NCBI GenBank assembly: GCA_030867875.1
Contig: JAOWCC010000064.1
Coordinates: 39,082,802 to 39,146,801 of the forward strand
Direction: 5' to 3'
Source: Actinernus sp. WN-2022
Lineage: Eukaryota > Cnidaria > Anthozoa > Actiniaria > Actinernidae
DNA: 64,000 bases
Both the position numbers and the translations under genes were made by a program. Positions 1 to 11,802 of this stretch are shown here, in pieces; position 1 is the first letter of the stretch, and the number at the start of each line of letters is the position of its first letter. Under the pieces are notes generated by a model. That model was not told the origin of the DNA and ran no database searches. It saw only the letters and a program-made list of their open reading frames with translations.

Positions 1-960
1 GCAGCGAGTTCCATAGAATAACTATGCGATTAAAGAAAGAATCCCTATAAGTAGATGTTTTGCATGGGTTAAGCTTGTAGTCTGAACCAGTAGTGCTTCT
101 TGTAGATCTTGATGAAAGCGAGCATGGAGTTACATAACTAGATAGATCGGTATTGTTAAGCTTAAGGCGACACTTAAACAAATATATGAGGTCTAGATAT
201 TCTAGCCAGTATGAAAGTGGCAGTAGATTAAGTTTAAGTAGCCTATCTTTATAGGGTAAGTCTACTTTTAACATGAATTTGGTTGCGCGGCGCTGAATAC
301 GTTCGAGAAGTTGGATATCTCTAGAGCTTGATTGCGGGGCCCAAACCTGACTACCGCAGCACAGAATGGAACGCACTAGCGTAAGATAAAGGGTACGACG
401 CAGCGTTACCCCTAAAGAGTTAGGGGTATTACGTCTCAGGAAACCCAAAACCTTATTTGACTTAGCTACCACCGACACTACTTGGTTGTGCCAGCGCAGA
501 TCATTTGAAATGATAATACCTAAATCTTTTTGAGAGCTACTCTCTTTTAAGGCGTCGTGGTCGATGTTATAGAGACGCACCAGTGGATTGCGTCTTCTAG
601 AGATTTTAAGAACCTCGCATTTACTGGAATTGAAAGCTAAGTCCCATTTGACACTCCAGCTGACCAAACCGTTTAGGTCATACTGGAGAGCCAAATGGTC
701 TTGCTGAGATTTCTGAGAGCGGTAACATTTGGTATCGTCAGCGAACATGACTGACCTAGTACTAGCCGAGGTTACACTGGGAAGATCGTTTACATATAAA
801 AGGAAAAGTATCGGACCCAGGATGCTGCCCTGTGGGACCCCAGAAACCACAGGCGTCCAGCTGGAACTGGACCCTTCGATGACAACACGTTGCCTGCGAT
901 TGCTGAGGTAATCGGCGAACCAATCCCACAGTGCACCAGCTACCCCATATAACCTCAACT
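1..960 (-). mobile_element. Non-LTR retrotransposon (jockey/CR1-like) reverse transcriptase, 5'-truncated, runs off left edge
   Basis: The minus strand has one open frame from about 960 to the window edge, roughly 319 codons without a stop. It shows the reverse transcriptase signatures SGVPQGSILGP (about 830) and the catalytic FADDTK (about 740), followed by a thumb and C-terminal region rich in LWNS/RRNTPN-type LINE residues. The upstream palm, the endonuclease and any gag-like ORF are missing, so the copy is 5'-truncated, as is usual for LINEs. It lies downstream of the gene A exons on the same strand and probably sits in a gene A intron. Confidence 0.9.
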
Positions 961-1482
961 TAGTTAGTAGTTAGTAGCTTAGTTAGTAGTTAGTACCTTC
1001 GCTATCATCAGACATTTGTCGCCAAATTGTTTGCTCAATATTTCCAAGACCTAGTCATTTGCAAATTTCTGGTAGCACTGAAGGCTTTTTTAGTTCATGA
1101 GCTGGTCTTTCTTTAAACAGCAGATATATTCCGTTATCTGTCACCAGATTCAGATCGTCTCTGCCCTCAGAATCTCGTATGGAGCCTGTCCATCTACGCA
1201 CTTCGCTTCATTAGATATCTTTCTCGAGACTCTTTTGGTTGTAAACCTATAAAATAGCCCGGTAAAAACGTTTGGATGACATTTCTAAGAAATAAACGGT
1301 GCTTTTTTTCGGTGCATTAGCTCGGTGTATTCACTGTGTTTGACCATATATATATAGTTTGACTGTTGTTTTGATTGTGGTTGACCTCCAGTTCGGCCTT
1401 GACAACGGTAACCAATGACGCTGTAACCGGTCTATAGTATACACCTTGTTATTGTAACGTCTGTGAGCCATTGCATGCTTAC
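961..1482. other. Intronic stretch of gene A, no gene seen
   Basis: The stretch contains a short direct repeat of TTAGTTAGTAG near 957-1000 and otherwise unremarkable AT-rich sequence. No exon of the receptor family could be recognised here. The stalk, transmembrane and tail exons of gene A would be expected to the left, beyond the LINE or outside the window. Confidence 0.4.
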
Positions 1483-1743
1483 CTGGAAAAACCACCTCTC
1501 CTTGCCATGATGTCTTGCCGGCAATATTTGTTGCTTCACATCTATAAGTACCTGCATTCTTTACAGTAACTTGTGATACAGTATATTGACTGCTGTTAGT
1601 TCCTTGACTCTCTATCGCTCCATCTTTTCTCCAAACCACAGTTGGGGCTGGTTTCCCAGATGCTTTACAGTCCAGCGACAGGGAGTCGCCTATGCTGAGA
1701 GTAACGCTAGTCGAGTATGGTGTTTTAGTGAATTTGGGTGCCA
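1483..1743 (-). CDS. Gene A exon 3: I-set immunoglobulin domain
   Basis: This is a symmetric phase 1-1 exon of 261 nt with acceptor TTTCAG before 1743 and donor GTAAGC after 1483. The 87 codons form a canonical I-set Ig fold: B-strand Cys in SLDCKASG, the core Trp in VVWRKDG, and the F-strand DxGxYxC-type motif as NAGTYRCEA. It differs from the gene B copy at scattered positions (for example WRKDGAIES versus WTKDGAIVS), so it is a separate paralogue rather than an assembly duplicate. Confidence 0.88.
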
Positions 1744-4700
1744 CTGAAAGATGCCAAATAAAACTTACTAAACATGTTATAACTCATAAACAATACTATT
1801 CTATTTTTTTATAATTTGCTAAGCTGGAGGAGCGACCATTTGATTTACATAAAAATAGAAAACGCTGATTTAAATTGCATCCAATCCAATGAATTTTTAG
1901 AACTGCCTATTTGCTCGCTTACTGATTGGCTCTCAGCAAGAGAGCATAATTAAGTAAGAGAGGAAATCTTGTGTGATGCTAATATCTAATAAATGTAGTT
2001 TTCGTAACCGGAAGCAGCTGAAGCAAGTGCAATGCGCATGTGTGACAACAATCTTATGGCGCGAAAATATTTTGCTGGCGAGTAACAACGGGGAGAAAGT
2101 TTTGTTTTGAGGGCCAAAGTTATATAAATGCTACAATGAGCTCTTTTTCAGATGACATTTTATAAGGGCGAAAAAGACGAAGAAGTATCATACATATCTA
2201 AAACCCCAAAAAACGAAAATTGTCAATTAATGCACTTGCTTCCGCGGTCGCCACGGTAAAATAGATTTGAGAAGCTGCAACACATGCTGCTTGCTTACCT
2301 GCTGGCAGGACAGTCACCAAACTGGGGATAACCTTTCTCCCATCATAAGATAGCAGTTTACAAACATAAGTCACTGCATCAGCTTTGGTAAACCCAGAGA
2401 TAACCATTGTGTTGTTCTGCAGGGACACTCGACCTTCATATTGTTTATCAATTGTCTTATTTGCGCCACTATGAGGAAACATATGTAGTCCTCCATTTAT
2501 AAGGTCTTTGTAAATAAAATACCTTCCACTAACACCAAATACAATAGCATACAATTCAGGACATCTTTTGTCTAAGCAATGGTGCTTCCATTGAAGTCTC
2601 AACTCTTTCCCGATAACTCCATATGTAGGGCTCTTGGGCACTTGGATAAAGCTGAATGTACATTCTAAGAGAAACAAATATTAGGCAATAATTATTATTT
2701 AGGGAAACCAAATACATATTTTTCTAACATGAATCCTACAATCTGATTGGCTAAGCTTTCTGTAAGATTAAGCTCTATTACTTTTCAGGCCTGTTTTTTT
2801 TTTTTGGGGGGGGGGGGGGGGCTTAGTATTCAAACTTCATGGGTACCAGATTATAGCTAAGAAGAAGGGAAACTCCAGTTGAAGAATGTACTATTTTTAG
2901 CCAATGAGCATGCACCAAATATTTTGTGGTGAATTATAATGCCTGATAGTTTGCATCTGTGGACAACAGCTATTAAGTCACATGATCACTTTTGGCCAAT
3001 TAGCTAGAGTGTGTACCAAAATTTTGTGGTGAACAATAACAGCTGATAGTTTTCCTTGGAGATTTAATGTTCTTAAAACTATCATACTGTATTTATAAGA
3101 CCTTGAACTTCATTCTCAGACTTACATGTACATGTATATTAATTTTGTTTTAAGAACATCAAATTTCCATGAGCAACGTACTACATGTATAAATCAACGG
3201 TTCCTTGGCTGCAGACACACTCTATTTGTATAATGGTGCCCAGTGAGCACTTAATCAAAACATTTTGTATTAAACAATAAAGACAATAGAGAGTGTTTGT
3301 CTTGGGACTTAATTGCTGAAGTTTCTCTTGAAAATTTGATGTTCTTAAAGCTAGCATACAAGCCCAGAGCTTTGTTCTTTGGCTAATATTTTGTTTTAAG
3401 AACATCAAATTTCTGCAGGCAACTATATATATATATCAGCTGATATATAGTCCCTCGACAGACACACAACAATTGTAGAATAGTGCCCAGTAAGCACTAT
3501 CAAAACATTCTGTGTTGAACAATAAACACTACCTACCGGGTGTTTCTGTCTAATTATAACAATAATATGAGACTATACATGTAATTAAGTGACAATACAT
3601 ACGTTATAATATAACTAGCTGCACCTTACGTTAACAAAATATTGCTATAAAATTAATAAAGGTGTCAGCCATAATTATTTCTTTTTGTGAACAACAAATA
3701 CAAGTTCACCTTCCTAAATGTGTTGGAGACCTGGGTTTTTATTTTATTCTATTTTATAAGAATTTTGTTTTTGAAATGACCCAATTGGTCAAAAATGTCA
3801 ATTTATATGCAATTATTTTCGGTTAATTATGCATGCTGATAATCGACATTAATAACTTGTTAAATTGTTAAAATGTGATGAGAACAAAGAAGTATGCAAC
3901 TAGATGCATGCAGTTGAAAAAGTATTTAGAGCAAAATGTGACATTATTACATATATTTGTGCATCTGAATTCTATTGACCAATCAGAATGCATTAATCAT
4001 GCATTAATCATGCATTGTATACAAAAGTGCACCTAATTACCCCTTTTGCAATTTTTATACATATGAATCTCAGAAAGGTTTTGAGTATACTTCTGCGAAT
4101 AAATTTTTGGCTTACAGAGAATATTCTATGTTTTATATAGGCTTGTTTGAAATGGTGAACATTTGACATTTCCTGACCCATGACCACGTAAGAAAAAGCC
4201 TGGGTTGATTCTGGATCTTACGTCACCTCATGAATGCATTATTCTCCATATATGGTGCCTTTCTATCATGACAACGTCGATTAATTTAGAGAATTTATAC
4301 AGTCTTCCAATTGTTAGTAAAGAAAACAGTTACTTCAGACAAAATGCTAAACATTTATTCAACTTAATTATTGCAAAGTCGAATGAATTAGATGACATAA
4401 GATCCAGAATCGACCCAGGCTTTTACTTACGCAGTCATGGGTCAGTAAAGATCAAATTTTCACCATTTCAAACAAGCCTAGAACATAGAATATTCTTTGT
4501 AAGCCACAAATTTCTTCGCAGAAGTACTCAAAACATTTAAAAGATTCATAGGTATAAAAATCGCAAAAGGGGTTAGGGTGCACTTTAACAATCAATATGT
4601 ACAGTCATGTATAGCTATTAGTTGAAAGGAACCTGACAGCTTGATTTTATAATTCTAATAATAACCCATTATATATACATGTATGTACAATTGTACACTT

Positions 4701-7282
4701 TAATTTGCAGAACACTTAAAAGTTCTTATCAACTTTAATTATTGACAGCTAGTTCATTCAGGGCATCAAGCCCTTTTAAGATCTACTAGTTATAAGACAT
4801 AGTCAATTATTTGAAACTTGATCATGATGACAGTATCCCAATGATACAATGACAGTACATGCAGCTACAAATGTATGGCTCAAAATCAGTTTGTAGAAAT
4901 ATGACTACATGATGTACATGAGCTAGTTCGATAATTGCATCAATTATTTACCCTCATGCAATTAAATATAGTCCTTCACTTAAAAATAATATAATAGTAC
5001 ATTCACCCACAATATACATACAGTGTATACATGTGCATGTAAATATAACCATAATAGATCAGAAGCCCATTACCCGAGCACCCAACTGTCATAAATTATA
5101 ATTATATATTGACTTAATGATGAAGCACTTTCCCAGACTAAGTTATTTTTAATTTTAGATTTCATTTTTCATTGTTCACTTTCATTGTGGCATGTTGTTA
5201 ACAAAATATGCCTTGTTATTAGTTACTTCTATCTCCAATCACTTTATTACTCAGGCTGCCTGTGGACAGGCCAGAGTCAAGTTTTCCAAGTGCTCCTTCC
5301 TTCCTTCCTTCATTTTTCATGTTGAGAATTGTCAACCAATCAGATTGCACTGTGCACATAAACACAATATATATAGCTTGTACATGTATATTAATTATAT
5401 AGTGACATTATTAATTTTGTTTAATATTATTAATCAATATTACTCTAAATCATGTTTTACATTTGTTTCCATTATTTCATTACGATTAAGGATCGAGGGC
5501 CACACATTGAAATTGTGAAACTGGGGTGGTTATCCGTTAAAGAAAGAAGGGACTGGCATCTTCTTAAATTAGTATTTAAGGCTATAAATGTACAGCCCAC
5601 AGTGGCCATCGTATCTCCCAATCTGTATTGTTAAAAACACTCATAATCTCTCAGCTCTAGCACTGCATGCAGCTACCAGACTTACAGTACCCATGAGTAC
5701 ATTAAGGAACATTTCAGGACTCTGCTTCAAAACTTTTCAACAGTCAGACTAATTATAACATGGCTAGCTCGTCTCGTTGTTGCTCCTCTAGGTGATGGCG
5801 TGTACTGATCTGGCAGATGAGACGAAGGCGGTGGAGACATTCCAAACTCACTGAATTGTAGGTTCTTTCCCTCATGCATTTCAGCGTAATTGAGTTGTGT
5901 ATGGGAACGCAAATTATGAGCCATTAATAAAAAATAAAAATATGAAAAACTATAACAACTAATAACTGCAAGAACACTGATGACTGTATAGCATCTAAAT
6001 TGCTCTTGCAAGTTCACGGAATAACTAAATCTGAAGTTCACATGCCTTTATAACCTATGTGTCACATGAATACAGAGATAACAACTGTATAATATCACTC
6101 TATATGCACAATGGAATTAAAATTTTAAGTATGCACCCAAAATAAACAAATTGTACTAATTAAATTTTGAAAAAAAAATTGTAGGATGACTAATTAATAT
6201 AAAGGGTACCTAACAAAACAGAGCCTGCCCAGAAGAGCACCCAAACGAATGAACATGATTGATTTTTGCACATTATATATAAAATATCATATATTAATAT
6301 TATTTAATACTATTCGTCATTGCATGAGCATCAAGATTATTAGTCTGACAGCAAGGTTAAACCTTAGTTATGTTTTTGTAGATAGTTAACAGGCAAAAAG
6401 CCACTTTGTGGAATTACACTGTTATTAAACCGTTATTATTATTATTATTTATCTTAAACAGTGATTTGCAAAGTTTGCAATAATCATGTAAACCAAAGAA
6501 TACATCGATACAGCATTGCCTCCTTTTATTCGGAACTAGTTTTAGCAGTTTCAGTCATATGGCACTGAACTGCTGCTCAAATAATAAACTAATCGACTGA
6601 AGATTTTTCTCAGTGAAAACTGAGAAATGAGCCCACGCATCGCTAGGGAGGTTAGGGGGTGGAGCTATCAAGAAAATATAATTCCCCTTGACAGCTCGGT
6701 CAACTGGTACAAAACTTACAAAAGAGTCGGCAGTCCCGGCCACTTTATTTATATACATGTACATGTAGGCGCTCTAAATAACCCTTCCATGTTGAACCCT
6801 TCCAGTTCCATGTTAGGGTTAGCTAGGGTGCATGACAAGGGAGATCATATTATATGTATTATAAACGTTGGGATTCTATGGAAACTACTAGCTAACAGCT
6901 TCACCAATACGTATTACACAATGTGATGTACAGAAACTAATACAAGCAGTATTTCGAGTGCTTTAATAGCTTACCGGTAACTAAACCACACGCGACAGCA
7001 ACATACTAATTAACACACGCTGCATGCATGCATGTCCAGCACGTTTACATACAGACTGTATATATATGTACACGTAGAAGAAGAATACGTAAAAAAGTAT
7101 GCTCTATAGACTATATACGTATTCTTCTTTTATTGTGACTTGTGATGTGGTTGAACAACTTTATCAGTTAATAAAGTAGATGTATATCCGGGAACACAAA
7201 CGAAAGAGATTAATTATAAAGACTTACCTGAAACCGAAATGGCGACGCTGAAAGCGATGAAAGTCCTCAATAACCAGTTCAT
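1483..7282 (-). CDS. Gene A: Ig-superfamily receptor, partial (signal peptide + V-like + I-set exons)
   Basis: Paralogue of gene B. Three minus-strand exons are visible: signal peptide 7282-7228, V-like Ig 2664-2299 and I-set Ig 1743-1483. All have consensus GT/AG borders and phase-1 junctions, so they join in frame to 682 nt. The signal exon is identical in sequence to that of gene B, and the Ig exons have exactly the same lengths (366 and 261 nt) as their gene B counterparts. The 3' half (stalk, membrane span, tail) is not in the window. A secreted or membrane-anchored Ig receptor is expected. The role (adhesion, immune or allorecognition) is inferred from architecture only. Confidence 0.8.
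2299..2664 (-). CDS. Gene A exon 2: V-like immunoglobulin domain
   Basis: This is a phase 1-1 exon of 366 nt (122 codons) with acceptor CTCTTAG and donor GTAAGC. The V-set-like C-terminal half is clear: EGRVSLQNN, then MVISGFTKADAVTYVCKL, equivalent to the E-F strands and the F-strand Cys. The usual B-strand Cys is replaced (GKELRLQWKHHC), and extra cysteines occur at residue 2 and in HHCLDKRC. About 16 of 122 residues differ from the gene B V exon. It is probably the ligand-binding membrane-distal domain. Confidence 0.85.
3058..3418. repeat. Two adjacent foldback repeats in gene A intron 1
   Basis: The motif TTTTAAGAACATCAAATTT occurs at about 3148-3167 and 3394-3412. Its near reverse complement occurs at about 3060-3080 and 3329-3349, giving two successive hairpins. 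A related direct repeat (TAATGGTGCCCAGTGAGCAC and TAGTGCCCAGTAAGCAC) is at 3231 and 3481. The structure looks like decayed MITE copies; no coding content was seen. Confidence 0.55.
4022..4592. repeat. Foldback element with arms of about 200 bp
   Basis: The left arm (4022-4222) and the right arm (about 4390-4592) are inverted copies: AAGTGCACC…CCCCTTTTGC at the left end pairs with GCAAAAGGGG…GGTGCACTT at the right end. Inner segments such as CTGGGTTGATTCTGGATCTTA also pair with TAAGATCCAGAATCGACCCAG. The spacer is about 170 bp. This is a MITE or foldback transposon in gene A intron 1; the apparent ORF inside is a by-product. Confidence 0.75.
4593..7227. other. Gene A intron 1, no gene seen
   Basis: The sequence is AT-rich and holds no recognisable exon, RNA gene or protein domain. 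A short palindrome pairs AGAAGAATACGT (about 7078) with ACGTATTCTTCT (about 7117). It is nearly absent from the paralogous intron near 48430, so it is probably a small insertion. The last 90 bases before the signal exon are nearly identical to gene B intron 1. Confidence 0.4.
7228..7282 (-). CDS. Gene A exon 1: signal peptide
   Basis: ATG at 7282-7280 opens 18 codons plus one base before a GTAAGT donor (phase 1). The translation begins MNWLLRTFIAFSVAISVS, a typical signal peptide: Arg in the n-region and a hydrophobic core ending in small residues. The 55 bases are identical to gene B exon 1 at 48540-48594, with intron and 5' flank also conserved. This repeated, spliced context supports the start choice. 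Confidence 0.8.
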
Positions 7283-7930
7283 CTCTGCTCAAGGAGTCAA
7301 GCTGTCACGGACTGTAGAACGATCCAGCAGTAATGTTCATATGATCTTTGTGGTACTCCAATATTCCTTGGGTGTTTATGAACTCATTTTGACGTCGAAG
7401 TGTTTCACATTTCAGCGCATTACTATTAGCTTTCACATGATCTGAGTAAATCACTGAGTTTATACACTACAGGAGCATGCGGTTGATTTTATACTTTGCA
7501 TGCGAGATTGGAAATCTTTCGATAAAAACTGCGTTCTTCCGTTCAATTTTCAACAAATGTATCTGAGCTTTTCACTTCTAATAAGGAGTTCAGTAACTTC
7601 GAAATTTATAAAGCACTTCCGCAACCATCATGCACGATTATATTCAACTGAAGCAGTGAAGGAACTACAACGACAAACCGGAAACGGAACAAGTTACGCA
7701 GTTGACGTTGAATTTCCAAATAAAGGCAAGTGGGTGTCACGGAAGTTGACACACCTAGAGCTGAATCTGTACCGTAATTCTGTAATTTGATTGATCAGAA
7801 GAACAAACACAATAGGAACCATTTGAACGGTACAACATGCTGTACAGTAACCGTGCTGTAAGTCATTCCACTATGTAATCTGTTTCATCTTTTGTTGCGT
7901 GGCAACGAAACGATATGGGCCGCCTTGCGT
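7283..7930 (-). promoter_or_regulatory. Gene A 5' flank, duplicated at gene B (48595-49290)
   Basis: The sequence upstream of the gene A start is paralogous to that upstream of gene B over at least 600 bases. Shared words include CTGTAGAACGATC and CCAATATTCCTTGG, and AAAAAGGCCTGGA ends the block. Small indels separate the copies. Because the two start exons and their flanks travelled together, this block probably carries the promoter. No TATA box or factor site can be assigned with confidence. Confidence 0.45.
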
Positions 7931-8324
7931 GAAAAAGGCCTGGATTTATTAGATAATTATACTCATTAGATATTGTATATATTAACTAATACTGTCACTA
8001 GATATTGTATATATTAATATTTTGTAATTATTTATAAAAATACTATATCTTCAAACTGTATTTATTTTACTAGACCTCCCCAATCACTTAGAATGTTAGG
8101 GTCATCCTATCGATTAGATCTGCTATTAGGATGACCCTTACTCAATTTGTGTAAAAAAAAAATCCTATTCTTCTAATACCTATCTCCGATTACTGTATGT
8201 AAAAATCTAGATCAAATCAAATTTTAACTTATAATTATGTTTTCTTTACCTTTCTACTGTTTGTAAAATACTAATTGAGTAAAAGAAATAACGGATGATG
8301 AAAATGATGATGTAGTATTGCTAA

Positions 8325-9989
8325 GGGAGGACCATTAGAAAAGTTATGGGGGGGGGGGGGGGGGGATTCCAAAAAAAAAATCCATACGAGGGAAAATTAT
8401 CAAAAAAAATTATCATGCACAACCAGCAACACAGAAAAAAAAATCCTACATGGAGGGGGAGAGGCAAGGCAGAGGCCAGGGACTGCACAAATGTACAGGG
8501 ATGCCATCAACTGCAAATGGTTCCCTTCTATCACTGTTTTTGTTGCAGCAACTCTTTTGTGAGAGGTACACAGATGTATCCTATTAAAAGCAGGAGAAAT
8601 TTACATAATTTTTCGTCTCTCAAAAAGATTTGTTTGAATGGGATTTTCACTGGTCTCACTATGAGCTTGAATCATAAACAATCATTTGCCATGCAAAGTG
8701 ATGCAGCTGTACACTTTTATAGGTATCAATATTAAAGTATAACTTTTAATATGGGCACGCTAGCCCTGATGCCCTGATCAAAAACAAATTTTCACAGGAG
8801 CATGGCTCTTAAAGTTTACTTAGGACAATAATTATTAAGTCATATCAAAATCATTGCACACAGAAGAGAACATTTGCTATTGGTCTTCGCTTTGAAGTAA
8901 ATGCGATTTTATTTGAGAGAGAGAACAACTTCAGTCGCATTACAAGTTTATAATGTGGCTTACCTGTTGATACCAGAACTATACGAAGGAGAATTCTCTG
9001 CTTTCGTTTGAACGCTCCAAATTCTCTCCTATTGCAGCTCCCGCCATACCAAAAGTCACACAAGAAAAATAGTACGAAATCATGACAAAATAGAACTTTA
9101 ACAGTGATTTGTACCACTCTAAACTTGAGAAACCTCAATGTTCTATACACCAGAATACTGCAAATTTATTCTTCTATCTGAATTCAGCGGTAAGTATTCA
9201 AGCTAAACCCAGGTAGTTCCTAAACCAGTAGCGCCTTGTAAAAAAATCACTTTACTCGAGAAAGCAAATTCAAATTTGTACGGTCGAAATCTTAATATAC
9301 GGTCGAAATCTTAATATAAGGTCGAAATGCCCCGCTTAACGCACAACGGACGTTAAGGTCAGACCCCCCCCCCCCCTTTAACGTCCACCCATTGCTTTTA
9401 TGCTTTTATAAAGTCAGGAAAAACAGTAATGAAATACACAGGAGACTTGGAAACGTTTGATTAAAAAGTGTACTTCTATTGATGAAAATGTGTTTGTTCT
9501 AAATGCCCCACACTAACGTCCATGCCCTTACCCCCTCCCCCCCCTAAACGTCCGTTGTGGGTTAAGCGGGGCATTTCGAATATGTCGACGGCCCCTAATC
9601 ATTCCAACTAACAGTTATCAGTTGCAGATTAGATGTTACTTAACTTTGATTTGAAGGTAAGTGGAAGTCATATATCATTTTATTTGTTTTATAAGGCAAA
9701 ATAGCTCCCAAATCCATGTATTTTTGAGTGAAATGACTGTGCCGATAATCGGAAGTGAGTCACCGGTTATCGATATGTAGGCTTTTGTACGCAATGACTT
9801 TGATATGCAAAGGTGCTAATTTTGAATAGATTAGTACATAAAATAAAAAATAAATAAAAAAACGTGCATGAGATCGTAGCCGAAAAAACAATTGCTGCAC
9901 AGCAAACTGGAGTAAATATATATATATATGCAGCTTGAGAATCCCCCATCCCCCCCCCCCCCCCCATAACTTTTCTAATGGTCCGTCCC
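8325..9989. mobile_element. Non-autonomous DNA transposon, TAA target duplication (Harbinger-like)
   Basis: The termini are GGGAGGACCATTAGAAAAGT on the left and the complement of GGGACGGACCATTAGAAAAG on the right, each followed by a poly-G run. TAA flanks both ends (8322-8324 and 9990-9992). The paralogous gene B flank at about 49487 has the same bases with a single TAA and no insert, which acts as an empty site. A 3-bp TAA duplication is typical of PIF/Harbinger elements, but no transposase is present. The 129-codon frame from 8346 starts in the poly-G tract and is not a credible gene. Confidence 0.75.
9321..9580. repeat. MITE nested in the TAA element
   Basis: Arms of about 35 bp pair: GAAATGCCCCGCTTAACGCA at 9324 with TGGGTTAAGCGGGGCATTTC near 9558-9577, each extended by CAACGGACGTTAA / TAAACGTCCGTTG. 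The interior is about 190 bp with poly-C tracts and no coding content. It is inserted inside the 1.67-kb element. Confidence 0.75.
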
Positions 9990-9993
9990 TAAA

Positions 9994-10278
9994 CCATAGT
10001 TAATAGAGTAGAATGGTTATGAAACCCGGCAAACTTCAAAGGGGCTAACAAAGGCGCTGCGATTTATGTTGGAAGGGGGCAAGACAAAAGATTGTGCAGG
10101 GTCATAGTTCATTAGAGTCCCCTGAACGACTGAACTCACACGTTTCTATTGGCTGATTGATTAACACATTGGAATTTCTATTGTGTTTTGTGCAGGGTCA
10201 CGGTTGAAAAAAGCTAACAAAGACATATAACAAAGAAGGTCGCTGGGTTTCATAACCATTCCACTCTATTAACTATGG
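9994..10278. repeat. 285-bp MITE, copy 1
   Basis: The ends are CCATAGTTAATAGAGTAGAA and, inverted, TTCCACTCTATTAACTATGG, with long TIRs extending to GGTTATGAAACCC. A second copy of exactly the same length and about 98 percent the same sequence lies at 37332-37616. The gene B paralogous flank lacks it, so it inserted after the gene duplication or was lost there. Confidence 0.85.
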
Positions 10279-10772
10279 CCAAACTGATCATATAATTTTA
10301 TGAGCTACGAGGGGCAGAATGACTACAGCAAAGGCATTTTTTTTTACCAAAAAGGTATCTTGTTCATCTTTTGTTTTTTACTCTTTAACCATCAAAATCA
10401 TCCCCTGTGATAGGATTCCTAATCTTGGTGGTCCTAATTATAATCGGGCATTTGCATCAAAATTACATAAATTTCACATTTGATAATTGTTGTCAATCTC
10501 CATGTCAAGAATGCAAAATATCTGGATTCTAATTTGTCGATAACAAGTGCATAAAAAGGTTCTGGAGTGCAAACTAGAGTCGCATGCTGTCAGCAAACGT
10601 TTGCTCAGTATATTATAAACAAAAACTCGCAGAGTGATATTTTGAAAGTTCGCAAATAAAGCTGATGCAATTATCAGAACCTTCAAAATATCACTGCGCC
10701 CATAAATCACGTACAGCAATCGTGTTCATGCGATTTACTCTACCAATCTGGTATTACGATAACCATTATACG

Positions 10773-11076
10773 AATTAGAGCAGGTTTCAATTGAGTGTCG
10801 AAAGTTTTTGGTGATTGCTTTGGTTTTGCGTTTACTTAGCTTTTCTATTGGCTGTGAAAATGTTTTGTAATCAGTCAGCTAATCAAATTCCAGAGTAAAA
10901 CCAATCGTGGTTTTGGGCCGTCACGCCATCGATCCACGATTGCGTTTACTTTTCCTCCTGATTGGATGCTTTCTCATGCCAGTGAAACCAATCGGTATTC
11001 ACTTTAGTTCACGATTGGTTCGTTGTAATTGCTTTGGTTTTGGTTTTACTACAGTCAATTGAAACCTGCTCTAATT
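10773..11076. repeat. MITE with TTAGAGCAGGTTTCAATTGA termini
   Basis: AATTAGAGCAGGTTTCAATT at the left is matched by AATTGAAACCTGCTCTAATT at the right. The interior repeats short blocks such as GATTGCTTTGGTTTTG on both sides. It is about 300 bp and non-coding. I recall similar termini from anthozoan repeats, which is part of the basis for the host call. Confidence 0.8.
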
Positions 11077-11085
11077 AACTTGAAT

Positions 11086-11452
11086 CAGGAGCCCATTACC
11101 AGGAGCGTTCCTCTGTTATGGGTTGGGTCCCAAGCACAGGAGTAGATGAGGCTATTTTTAGATTCGAAATTCCCGCGAAAAGAGGTTGCCGCCATGTTGG
11201 TGCCCTTAAACAATAGATTCCTCGTTAGCTTCTTTTGTTGGGGCACCAACACTTGAATCTCTGTGGATTGAGTGAAAACCAGCAATTCGAATTCCCGCGT
11301 TGAAAGTGAGAAGAATGATATCTGATTGGCTAAGAATAGCCTACCTTTGTTCTTTTTCGCGCGAAACGCAATGCTAAAAATAGCCTCATCTACCTCTGTG
11401 CTGGGGTACAGACACAGTGGGGAAGTTGTACGCTCTTGGTAATGGGCTCCTG
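11086..11452. repeat. 367-bp MITE with 7-bp target duplication
   Basis: The terminal pair is CAGGAGCCCATTACCAGGAG with TCTTGGTAATGGGCTCCTG, and a subterminal pair is GTAGATGAGGCTATTTTTAG with CTAAAAATAGCCTCATCTAC. The direct repeat CTTGAAT flanks it (11079-11085 and 11453-11459). The interior shares a block with 19840-19930 (AATAGATTC.TCGTTAGCTTC). It is non-coding. Confidence 0.8.
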
Positions 11453-11802
11453 CTTGAATGTCGTCCGAGCCGTTTTGCATGACGCGGTCCAAATAACTCG
11501 CAGTGGTTTAAAAGAAAAGAAAAATGCATAAATATAACTTTTACCTTTAATGTAATGTTCTTCTTCGGCGATTGACTATTTCTGATTGACGTTTTAGTAA
11601 CTAAGAGGTTTTTTTACGACAAGCATGTTGGTCACGGGACAAACGTGTTTGGTACGCGTGCCAATTTTGTTCGGCACAACACCCCTAATTTGTGTTGTGT
11701 AAATAGCAATCTAAGGTAAGCGTAGCCGAAAATCTACGGGTGCTGACACCCTGTGAAACTGAGGTAGTCTCGGCCCGCCCGAATGCTTGGCAGCGCCGTG
11801 TT

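Noticed and set aside
7239..7445. Plus-strand ORF MATLKAMKVLNN...
   Set aside because: It is antisense to the signal-peptide exon; splice site, phase and duplication support the minus-strand reading.
8346..8735. 129-codon ORF starting with a glycine run
   Set aside because: It starts in a poly-G tract at a transposon end and has no recognisable domain.
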